Below are positions 1 through 10,013 of a stretch of DNA of 64,000 bases, piece by piece. A program made the translations under genes and the position numbers. The stretch is from assembly GCA_017979445.1 (NCBI GenBank), contig CM030714.1, forward strand, positions 1,054,001-1,118,000, read 5' to 3'. Position 1 is the first letter of the stretch. The number at the start of each line of letters is the position of its first letter. The notes beneath the pieces were generated by a model. That model did not search any database. It worked only from the letters and a program-made list of their open reading frames with translations, and was not told where the DNA came from. Source of the stretch: Akebia trifoliata. Lineage: Eukaryota > Streptophyta > Magnoliopsida > Ranunculales > Lardizabalaceae.

Positions 1-265
1 TGTTTTTTTCTTTTATTGGTACTTGAATGATTCACTTCCATGTCTTGCTTGCAGTCTCTTTCAAACTTGTGTATGTTGAAAAATGCCTTGTTCTTAAAAA
101 CTACAGATTGAGTTGAAATCATATATTTAAATTCCGATATAGAAGAATTCAAACTGATTCAATAATATTCATTTCTTGTTTCTTTCCTTAAGGTTTTTCT
201 ATCCGGAGTTCATGTTTTTTTAAAAAAATATCTCAGCACAAGTCATGCTTATGAATGGTACACAG

Positions 266-2403
266 GGAACACATTCAACAAAAACTATTAGCGAAGTTAG
301 TGGAACTGGTAGAAAGCCATGGCCACAAAAGGGCACTGGACGAGCAAGGCACGGAACATTGCGTGGTCCTCAGGTGAGCTAGTACTGTCTGCTTATTCAT
401 CATTAAGTATGTGTTGCTCGCTCTATGGTAGCCTTCATCTCTAAGATGCTATTTAGGTAGCATACCTTCATGGAATTAATGAGAAGGTATTTTACAGTTT
501 AGACATGGTGCTACCATGCATGGGCCTAAACCAAGAAGTCATGCAATCAAGCTGCAAAAGAAGGTTCGGCGACTAGGACTCAAAATCGCTTTGTCCGCTC
601 GTACAGCAGAAGGAAAGGTAAGTTCCTCCATCTCTATCTCTTTGCCCCTCTACTTGTTTTAATATATTCTATATTTTTGTAGAAATATGTTGAGAATTTT
701 CATTTATCACACGATTGAATGAAATTTTTTAAGTTCATTGTGTAAAAAATTGAAATACTTATGGAAAAATAAATATAGGATAGTACAGATATTATTTAAA
801 ATAGATCTAATAAAAAAGTGCTTGAGATAGAATAGAACTCCTGCTTAGAATTTTTTGCTCTTTAACCATGTGGCATCCGATCTTGTTTTTGGGTCCCACG
901 GACATGTGGTCCATATACATGGGTGGTCTTTCGGTTCATGTAACCCCATCTCTATATATACACTCTTTGAAATCTTTTCATTATGCATTATGGAAAGATT
1001 GTTTTGAACATGAGTCAAAAGATGTCTAGGCAGTTATTTCAAAGATTCCTGGGAATAGGCGTGGCTAAGTTTCATCCTAAATTGGGTTCAAAACTGCATA
1101 GCTCAGTTAATGTTCTGCATTACAACCATGAGTTTGTGAGTTAGATCCTAGTGTACCCACAAAAGAAAAAATTAGGTTATATATATTTCAGATGATGATG
1201 ACTCGTACTAGTTTTGAGTCATTGGTAATTGTGGAACTCGTGTCTTTCATGGATGAAGTGCGATGAATTTCAGCTATTCACTTGATACAGGAATCAATGT
1301 GGTCACAGACCTTCGATATTGCGAGGTTTCATTACATGTGTGTTCAATTTCCAGACCAACTTGATGGATCCATCCACTCGAAATTGAAATTAGGGACTTC
1401 TAATGCTTAACAGGTGTTGATTAAGTTAGTTACTAGGTCCAAATACAAATACATTTTTTTTTCTAGCTATAAAACTCTGCACTTTTCTTGCTTATAATAT
1501 ATTAGTAATTGTTGTTTTGGATTTTTATTCACTAATGCAAATTACCCATCAAACAGCTTCTGATTTTTGAGGATTTGGAGGTCCCTACCCACAAGACAAA
1601 GAACATAGTCAACTATGCCTCCCAAATGGAAAGCAGCAAAAAGCTTTTGCTGGTTGACGGTGGTCCAATAAATGAAAAGCTCAAATTGGCTACACAGAAC
1701 ATTCATTATGTCAACGTTCTTCCTTCTATTGTAAGTTATGAATTATGTTTATATTTTCTTTCTAACTTTTATTTCAAATGGAGGATTACAAATCGTCACT
1801 TGGAACAAAAGCATTTCACCTCAAATCCACCCCGATGTTGGAGGCTTGTGCCTTATTGAAAATTTGTCCTATCGCCTCTTTAAAGTTTAACCATTATTTA
1901 GGAGATCTTCTACCATGGTCCAAAGTTTTGTTCTGTTTCAGAATATTTCAGCAGCACATTCCAGTTTCGGCCAAAATTGGAAGGAACTGTTGACATGGAA
2001 ACATTGAATGTTCAGATTGAATGTTTCAGTTGAGACCGTTTCAGTTTTTTTCATGACTGAAACATTGAATTGAAACAAGATTCTGAACCCTTGATCCTTA
2101 CCATCTCGTTCTTGATTCTACTAAGGATGTTCTGGAATTGTTCTTTGGTGTAGAAGATCCTAGCCGTTGGACATAAGCATGGGTATTTTATCATCCTCCA
2201 TGTGGTGAGGAGGGGAGATAAGACTTACATATCTTGAAAGTATGAAAGTCATTTTGTGGGTCCACTCCTCATTTGTGATTTTTTTATATTTGTGTGTGCA
2301 GGGTTTGAATGTGTACAGCATCCTCCAGCATGATACATTAGTGATGTCGCGTGATGCTGTTAATAGGATTGTCGAGAGGATGCACACTCCAATCAATCGG
2401 TGA
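266..2403 (+). CDS. RPL4: Mitochondrial-type ribosomal protein L4 (uL4m), 3' part
   Basis: Four exons are visible: 266-373, 498-617, 1557-1730 and 2302-2403 (TGA), all joined by phase-0 GT-AG introns and giving about 167 residues. The protein carries the uL4 signature: [20 protein letters not shown], then [29 protein letters not shown], and a C-terminus ending in RMHTPINR. uL4 binds 23S-type rRNA in the large ribosomal subunit. The HGTLRGPQ and RSHAIKL wording fits the plant mitochondrial form rather than the plastid form. The first visible exon most likely starts after the acceptor ACACAG at 260-265, because the conserved reading begins with [13 protein letters not shown]. An alternative acceptor at 236 would add residues that do not resemble the family. 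The N-terminal targeting peptide and first conserved part lie to the left of the window. Intron 2 holds a degenerate SINE-like sequence. Confidence 0.85.
1098..1175 (+). repeat. Degenerate tRNA-derived SINE-like head in L4 intron 2
   Basis: The stretch contains a box A-like TAGCTCAGTTAATG, a box B-like GAGTTAGATCC about 35 nt later, and an A-rich run after it. It does not fold as a complete tRNA. Low confidence because both boxes are imperfect. Confidence 0.35.
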
Positions 2404-2758
2404 TGAGATGGTCTCTAGTACATGTGATTTTTATATGATAGAATCAGGAGCATAACTAGGATATCCGTTGTTTCCCCTCTCATTTCCCTTCAATTTTCTA
2501 GTTTTGCAGTTGAGGAATACATTTTTTTAGGTTAGTTGTTTGAGACTGATGAAATGAGTGGAACCCACACCTGATAAGCACACCCTTTCAGGATCCGATG
2601 GTTGTGATGCCTTTTCTTCTGATAAATTATTTTATTTTGGGATCATATTGGATTATTGCTTTCTCCCTGTGAGAGGAAAAAATTGAACTATTAGAGCAAA
2701 AACAGATGATGTTGCAATCGAACAGAAAATGTTCGTTACATCTAACTATATATATATA

Positions 2759-3184
2759 GGGGGGGCGGTTCAAGGGCCATATGAGAAAACATATGAAAAA
2801 ACTTTCATTTTTCAAAATAAGAGTTAAGAGGTTTTGGATTGAGCTGATTTTTTGCAAGGATGGTCACTATGATGAAAAGATCATCCTCACAAAAAATCAG
2901 CTCAATCAGAAACTTCTAAATCCATCAAAAGTGATTTACAAATTAGTGATAAAAATTGGTAAAAAATCGACGGTCCACATTCTAAATCACTTTTAATGGG
3001 GTTAGAAGTTTCAGATTGGGCTGATTTTTTTTTTTTTTTTTTTTTTTTTTGATGATCTTCCCATCATAGAGATCATTCTCACAAAAAATCAGCTCAATCC
3101 AAAATTTCTGACCCATATTTTAAAATTTTATTAAAAACGAAAGTTTTTACATATGTTTTCTCATATGGCCCTTGAACCTGATCC
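2759..3184. mobile_element. MITE with long imperfect terminal inverted repeats
   Basis: The left end (GGTTCAAGGGCCATATGAGA and on to AAAACTTTC) is inverted at the right end near 3125-3184, and the element sits in TATATA tracts on both sides. Internally there is a second inverted arrangement around the repeated word CACAAAAAATCAGCTCAAT. It has no coding capacity. A core relative with different ends lies at 24862-25242. Confidence 0.75.
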
Positions 3185-3194
3185 ATATATATAT

Positions 3195-3382
3195 ATAAAT
3201 GTAATATATTGATGAAAGAAAGAAGAACAAAGTACCAAGAGGCGGTGGAAGCTTGAAACTCTTTTTGTAATCATTAATGTTTTAGTTTTTCTTTGTTTTG
3301 TTACTCTTTGAGAGGCTTCCTCGCCTGTAGTACTTTGTTATTCCTTTTTTCTTCAATATATTACACTTATCAAAAAAAAAAA
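3195..3382 (+). repeat. Possible LINE 3' tail with poly(A)
   Basis: A T-rich stretch resembling the 3' ends of plant L1-type LINEs (CAATATATTACACTTATC) runs straight into about 20 A residues. No coding part is visible; this is recognition by pattern only. Confidence 0.35.
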
Positions 3383-4139
3383 AAAAAAAAACCTCTTTCT
3401 CTCTCTTGGTTTTAAGAACTAGATTGGTTCCCGCTTGTGTCCGATTTGAACTGGATGATCCAATCTGAATCAAATCGCGCACTCTCAACTTGGTTCAGAC
3501 CACTGGCATTACACGATAAATATATATTGTTAAATTTTGGGAAACCTTTTTATATATAAATTGACCAATCAAAATCTGACAAGAAATTTGTCTCTCAAAC
3601 TTTCTCTACAAAGATGTGGAGGTTAACATATGTCGTGGTTGAAGACAAGGTTCTTTGCCTTCATCCTTCATCCACAAATTGTAGTTCTTAATCAGGTCGT
3701 GCATGGCTCGAGTAGTGTGTCATGGTATTAAATTTTATAAATTGTGATCTATGCTGACAAATGATAAATGTGAAATTCAATTCACGCAATTCATGCAACC
3801 TTACCAAATTCTCCATAGCTTTGCAATAACTTCTAAACACCACAAAGCACTTCTTGAACACCATCATTAAAATAATGGACGTTGAAATCACAATTCTTAT
3901 AGAAATGATTCAAAAAGCTATTTCATAAAAGATTTTTTATTGGTCATCCAAATCACCCTCAAATTTGCTCTGGAAGATCTCTTACGTAATCCTGTAAGAG
4001 GAAAACTGTCCTAAAATGAAAGAAAGAAAGAAAGGTCTCTCCATTCAATCAATCCTCATTTCTCTCACCTTGAAAAAGAAGACAAGTTACCATGACCAGC
4101 AGCATTATAAAAAATTCTGAGATGTGGTTAATACACTCT

Positions 4140-7100
4140 TTACCACCCAACAAGTAGAAGCTTCAACAAAGCCATCCTGATATAAAGACCATTCTTCGCT
4201 TGTCTAAAATAAGCAGCTCTTGGATCCCCATCGACATCCACAGTTATCTATACAACATCATGAAAATATATTAATAAATTCATGAGCTCGTTACAAGAAT
4301 TTTTTCTTTTAAAAACAAAATAATTATGTTCATGATTATTCTTCACGACATCATATATGCTCACCTCATCGAGCCTAGGGAGTGGATGCATGATTACGGC
4401 ATGCTTCGGCATTATGCCCAACACATTCCGATCCACTATGTACTTCCCCCGAGCTTCTTCGTACAGGTCATTCTTCCCTCCAAACCTTTCTTGTTGAATT
4501 CGTGTCTGATAAACCACATCACACTTAGAAGCCACTTCCATCAGATCAGCGCTTTCTTCCCATTCAACATCCTTTGATGTCAGATACTCTTTTATGTCAT
4601 CCTATGGAGAGCAAGAACTGTGAGAACCCACACTCCCTCTTTTCTTTTATTATTTGTAGACAACAAAAATAGGTCAACAAAATGTACTGGAAGTTGAAAT
4701 TGTTGTAAATGATTGTTCAAGTTCAGGTTCTAAAGAACAGCCAACGGGGCTTATGTACCCTGAAATGGGTGTGATTTACCTTCATCTTTACTACATCAGG
4801 AGCGACAAAGTAGATCTTCACATCTCTGTACTTGGCCAGCAGATAAGCCAATGAACGAACTGTCCTTCCATTAGCAAGATCTCCAACCAGACCGACTTTA
4901 ATGCCATCCAGTCGTCCTATCTCCCTTTCAATTGTGTACACATCCAGAAGTGCCTGTAAAGTGCATATAAACAGGAACATAGCTTAAGATTTAAGGTCTT
5001 GAAAATTTCTCTCCAGAGAATGACTAGAAACACTGAACGGTCAACTGAACTTCACAATTCTAACATCTTTCGTTAAGGCCACTTTGAAGGTCTGGTCTTT
5101 ACAGCAACAAGTTTAGACTTATCACTGAACTGGCTCTAATTAAGGTTTAAAATATATTGACCTCATTCTGCATCTCAGTAAGGCACAAATTAGATGTCTC
5201 ATACAGATGGGAAAATTTAAGTATTTTTCAACAAACAAAGATATACATATTCTAAACTCTTTTCTAAGAAATAGTGTTCGATAACTTCCAGTCATTTCCT
5301 ATATGAGTTGATTAAATTAACTTTCGGTACAAAATTATACATATCCCTCTGGATCATATTGGTACCTTACTGGGACAAGACATCTCATCCATAACAAGTC
5401 AAGAAAGAATGATACTTTGAATTGGAAACATAGGTAATGAGTACCTTGGATACCATAACCCCAAGTGGCAAGCGGAGCCTTGATAAGCTCCTCAGGAAGG
5501 GTAGGTCAAGTGTTTGAAACCCCACGAAACTATGAACTCCTTGGGGCCACCCTCCAGGGTCCAGTTGACCCTCGACTCAACCAGTTGCATGTAGGACTTT
5601 CCGAGGGGCTGGTGCGTGTGACCATGGGATTAGTCTCACCCAAAGGGTGGGGATACCCACAATAAGCCAAAAAAAAAAAAGGTACCTTGGATACCATCAT
5701 CATTCCTCAAAGCCTAATGCAAAGATTTGAAATTCATGTACATGAATAAAATATAAAAATTTTCTTTTAAGAAAATAATGCATTTTATAATAGGAGGAAC
5801 AAAAACCAAAAACAAAAATAAAGACGATGAATAATGACTGCTTAACAGTTGAATAGATGTGAACCAACATATAGATTTTGAACACAACAATTGATTCTAC
5901 AAAGAGGATAATATGTAATTTTACTCAAGTTGATCCTATAATATCACATTTTAGAATTGAGGTTCCTAGGAAAGTATCATGGATCAAGGACAATAGAAAC
6001 ACCATCAAATAATCAGATGGCTTAGTAGGAATATGATTCCTTGATTGCAACATTTTATATATCCAAGCATATGACTTTTGACTCTTTATTAATGGTAGAA
6101 AAATATCCTATTCACAATTCAAAAAAGTTTAGTACTCTGTGTATTGGATGGTCCATATGATTAATAACTTATATTTTCTACTTTTCCAAAGGAAATATGT
6201 AAACCCAAACATCATTCAAACTGATACTCACAAAACACTATCATAGAAACAATAACCTACTAACAATATACAGTTCTAGTAAAGGAACACAGCTTGTATA
6301 ATGGGGTATCCACTGTTGACAATCATTTACCCCAAAAGACTGATCTGATGGGGAAGGTGCAACTATGAATATAAGAGGGTCACAGGTCGAACTGGAGCAT
6401 GATACGTGAGCACGTGATACCCGGGAGCGGAGGCAGTAACAAAACACTCAACATCTACAGCCAACAAATAGTCTCATCATGCAAACTTGATGCATACCTG
6501 CGTTGGATGCTGTCCTGGACCATCCCCAGCATTAATAATAGGAATGCTAGCAGTGGTCGCTGCTCTTCTGGCAGCACCACTTTCAAAGTGCCGCATCACA
6601 ATAATATCCGAATACCCTTCAACAGTTCGTATAGTATCTGCAATGTCAACATCCCAAATAAGAACCAAATGCAAGAAAACCACCACCAATGTTCCCAAAC
6701 AATGTAAAACATCAGAAAGGTACCCTCAAGTGTCTCTCCTTTAGCTGCAGAAGAAAACTCCCGTGCATTCTCCGTTGTCAAAACTTCCCCCCCTAACCGT
6801 TTCATGGCAGACTCAAAGGAAAGCCTAGTTCTCGTCGAAGGCTCGTAAAAGAGAGTAGCCATTAGATACCCTCTTAAAATTTGGCTTCCGGGTGAGTTCT
6901 TCTCTACCTTCTCCATCTCACGTGCCACTTCAAATATTGCACTTAAAATATCTCTATCAAACTGTTGAGCCTCGATCACATCATCGAGCTGAAATTTCTC
7001 TCCTCTAGAAAAAGAAGTTGGTTTATCAATGTCTAAGGAAATGCAGCGGTTTCCATTTCTTGGTAAAGTTTTCCTCGTCTGTTCCCATAGAATTGGTTTC

Positions 7101-7300
7101 TCCACAGGGAAAGAAAACCTTGATTTTGTTGTGTCATAGGAGACAGAAATCGATCTAGAAAGAATTGGTTGTTTATATATAAGACTTGAATAAGAGCACA
7201 TAAACCCTCGATGGAATTTTGTTGAGGAAGTAGCAGCTACTCCAGGAACAAATAAGTCCATGTTTTGGGTACGGATAGAAAGAGAAGATAAAGAAGCCAT
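4140..7300 (-). CDS. PYRB: Aspartate carbamoyltransferase, plastidic (complete, 5 exons)
   Basis: Exons on the minus strand are 7300-6724, 6637-6498, 4953-4780, 4601-4365 and 4247-4140 (TAA). Together they give 1236 nt and 411 residues, a typical length for plant ATCase. The enzyme condenses carbamoyl phosphate with aspartate, the committed step of de novo pyrimidine synthesis; plant forms are plastidial and feedback-inhibited by UMP (family knowledge). The first ~95 residues are Ser-rich and not conserved, as expected for a transit peptide. The carbamoyl-phosphate loop [13 protein letters not shown] lies near residues 151-163, followed by [23 protein letters not shown] and MHPLPRLDE. The C-terminus ends in [10 protein letters not shown]. 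Intron 1 is phase 1 and joins to give [10 protein letters not shown]; the other introns are phase 0. Intron 2 (1.5 kb) carries a SINE with intact TSDs. The chosen ATG opens the longest conserved frame and is preceded by a probable 5'-UTR intron. Confidence 0.95.
5457..5681 (+). mobile_element. tRNA-derived SINE in PYRB intron 2, with 16-bp TSD
   Basis: The element is flanked by perfect direct repeats GTACCTTGGATACCAT at 5441-5456 and 5682-5697. It starts AACCCCAAGTGGCAAGC, contains a box B-like GTGTTTGAAACCCC, and ends in a poly(A) run. A second copy at 60541 has the complete box A (TGGCATAGTGG) and box B (GTTCGAAACCCC). Sense orientation is +, antisense to PYRB. Confidence 0.85.
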
Positions 7301-7344
7301 TATGAAAGATTTGTGGTGTCAGTCAGATTTCCTTGAGAAGCCCT

Positions 7345-8377
7345 AAAAAATAACAAGAACTATAACCATTACAGAAGCAATATCAGATCCAATAAAGCTT
7401 AAGGTGGGACTAATAACGTAAGTTAAAATTTTTGGCATATCAAAACAAAAAGGTTGAAGCCTGAATAATGATCTTAACTTTGCAGTTTCTTTAACAATTT
7501 AAATTTATATTGAATGTCAATCCTGCCAACATTATGATCTCTAGAACTCAAAAAATGACAAAATTGAACGCTAATAACTACAAATTGCAGAAGAAAATAG
7601 TTCATCTGTCAATCAAAGATCCACTAAAAAAATGAAAATCTTAAAAAATCCATCTCAGACAACCTTGATTGTGAAAAAATTAGTAAAACAGAGAATTTGA
7701 TGCTGAAATCAGAAGATACAGATGAAAATTAAAATTAAAAAAACCTCATAAATCTGTTGAAACTTGAAAGTAACAAGAACTATAAACATTACAGAAGCAA
7801 ATCTGATACAATAAAGCTTAAGGTGGAATTAATCACACAAATTTAAAAATCTGGAATATTCATCTTAACTTATTAATTACTTTAATGATCTAAATTTATA
7901 TTGAATGTTAACTCTGCATAACATTATCAACTTCCGAACTAATAAAAATGACAAAATTGAACACTTACTAACTGCAAATTGCAGAGGAAACTAGTTCATC
8001 TGTCAACGGAGTATCCGCCAAAAAAAAAAAAATACAATCTTGAAAAATCCATCTCAGCAAACTTCGATAGTGAAACAAGGCTAAGAATAGAGAAAAGAAC
8101 GTCAAAATCAAAAGAAACAGATGAAAAGATACAGAAAATTAGAAGGAAAAAAAAACTTGAAAATCCATAGAAATCAGACCTCAAAATACAGAAAATTTTG
8201 AAATAAAAAATAAAAAAATTCACCTCCAATCAAAAATTCGAAATTCATCATTCAAATCGAATCTCTGAGAACCAATCTGAACCCTAGAAAATCCAATTTG
8301 TAAAATAAAATACAGAGTCCGAATCCATATGAACGAAGAAAGAAATCAAATGTGAGGGAGAGGAAGCAAACCGATAC
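7345..8377 (-). other. Probable 5'-UTR intron of PYRB containing a ~430-bp tandem duplication
   Basis: Upstream of the PYRB ATG on the minus strand, a T-rich tract ends in TTTTTTAG just before GGCTTCTC, which looks like a 3' splice site near 7344. A matching donor (CTGAG followed by gtatcgg) occurs near 8377. The putative leader exon above it has a TATA-like TTATATATA near 8465-8475. Inside the intron, 7344-7700 and 7772-8110 are recognisably the same sequence (shared words such as AATAAAGCTTAAGGTGG and AGTTCATCTGTCAA). This is inference from sequence; no transcript was seen. Confidence 0.5.
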
Positions 8378-8691
8378 CTCAGTGAGGAGAAAACAAATCT
8401 CGGATTTCGGATGCTTGTAAACCGTTACAATAACCCGAAATTTGTTGCCACAAAAAGAAAAAATATATATAAATAGCAAAATAAACTTCTAAAAGAAATA
8501 GAAAGATGGATAGGGTTTCCTGGTTTGGGGTGGCGGGTTTATTTAATAAATAAAAAAATTAATAAAAAACTTTAAAAAGGGTAAAAGCGGGAAGAAAACT
8601 AATTAAAAGACTCGACTTTGGAGTTCGCGGCCAATTTGTCGTCACTTTCGGTATAAAAGCCAACTATTTTATTCAATTTACACCAACACTT

Positions 8692-9079
8692 TCCTTACTA
8701 ACTTAGTAAGATTTTAAGCTTACTAAGCGTGTTTTGCTCAAAGGGATTAGAACATTTTGCAATCTAGCACCACAGTTCTTTAGATTTCATGAAAAAAAAC
8801 TCAGATTAAAAAAAATATTCAAAATATTTTTATCTCTTGAACTTGATACGGTTTTGAAAATGGAAAGTTACCGAACTTCCACCTTATTCCCAAATTTAAA
8901 ATTAAAATTCAATGATAAAAATAATTTTTTCTGAAATCTCTTTTTAAAAGTTCGTAGAATTTTGTACTCTACAATCCTAGAGCATCAGATCATGGTTTTA
9001 GATGCCACAAGTTTAAGTGCAAGGACTTTCACTACGGGTTGAAATGCTTACTAAGTTGTAAGGTTAGTCCGACTCTCAA
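8692..9079 (+). repeat. Dispersed MITE-like repeat (TTAGTAAG family), copy 1
   Basis: It begins TTACTAACTTAGTAAG, passes through a shared core (AAAACTCAGATT, CATCAGATCATG), and ends near TTAGTCCGACTCTCA. Related copies lie at 26890-27243 and 53071-53393, with an inverted partial copy at 57690-57912. The ends carry inverted TTACTAA/TTAGTAA words. Confidence 0.65.
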
Positions 9080-9185
9080 ATTTTTAGGGTGATTTAGGCA
9101 TGACCCCCAACATTTTAGTGAATATTAGTGAGACCCCCGGTGTGTTGAATCTGAAGATATGTTTAATGGAAAAAATAATCAAATT

Positions 9186-9309
9186 AAGGCCCGTGACCTT
9201 CATTATATTAATTGCTCTCCCCTTCTCCAACAGATCGGGTGTGCCATACCCAAAATAAGGCCCGTGACCCTCATTATATTAATTGCTCTCCCCTTCTCCA
9301 ACAGATCGA
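9186..9309. repeat. 71-bp tandem duplication
   Basis: A block starting AAGGCCCGTGACC and ending CCAACAGATCG is repeated with a 71-nt period at 9186 and 9257, differing at about one position, which suggests a recent event. It lies downstream of the SRF gene. Confidence 0.85.
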
Positions 9310-10013
9310 TCTTTTAGAGTAACTGGTTGACTAACACTTACCAGAACATGGCCAAATTTTGGGGATTAAGTTTTGATGATCCACACATGAACAGAACTTT
9401 TGGTTTCTACCCTAGAATTCTCTTATTTTATTTTATTTTTCGATTTTTTTGACTGCCTTTGAGTGACTTTCATTCATTTTACTAGTAGTAAAGGTAGATA
9501 GAAGTGGTTATTAAATGAATAACTTCCCTTAGATAGAGTGTAGTGAAGGGATTCTCAACTAGCTAGCTCTTCGATGTGCCGTCTTCTTCGATCTCTTGGC
9601 ATGTGAGAAGGTCCATTAGATCTATTAAGTCTAATTCTAATGTTTGATGAAACTATTTTGATTGATTTTTTTTTATTTTTTATTTTTTGGCTTTGTGGGT
9701 CAGCAAATTTACTCCCTAGTTGGGTGTAGTGTACGGGAAGCTGCTAACAACATATCCCAAGATCTTTAAGTTGTTAATCTCTTTTTCTGTGAAATAAGTA
9801 CCTTGAAAAAAGAGGTTAAAATACAACCAGTGGTATTTATTTTCAAATTTACACACCTTTATTTTCATCTTCGAATAAAACTCATCACCGACGACAGTTA
9901 TAAATAATTACTCTATCCATCCAGTCTGATGTGAATGTCTTGAATATGTTGTGTGTGTTCGTCTTGCATTCCAAAATGCCGCAACTGAACAGGATCATTT
10001 CATGCTTGGATAC

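Larger units (their letters stand above)
2404..4139. other. Intergenic region between L4 and PYRB 3' ends
   Basis: The two genes converge here. Apart from the MITE at 2759-3184 and the LINE-like tail, no gene, RNA or conserved motif was recognised; short reading frames here have no family resemblance. Confidence 0.6.
8500..10013. other. Spacer between PYRB promoter and SRF 3' end
   Basis: The PYRB upstream region lies at the left; the rest holds a MITE-like repeat (8692-9079) and a short tandem duplication (9186-9309). No gene was recognised. Confidence 0.6.

Noticed and set aside
3010..3060. T-tract with flanking inverted words as a terminator
   Set aside because: It lies inside a MITE in a eukaryotic genome; bacterial-type terminators are not expected.
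5465..5665. 66-codon frame in PYRB intron 2
   Set aside because: Lies entirely within the SINE at 5457-5681.
6477..6744. Plus-strand frames opposite PYRB exon 2
   Set aside because: Shadow frames of the ATCase coding strand.
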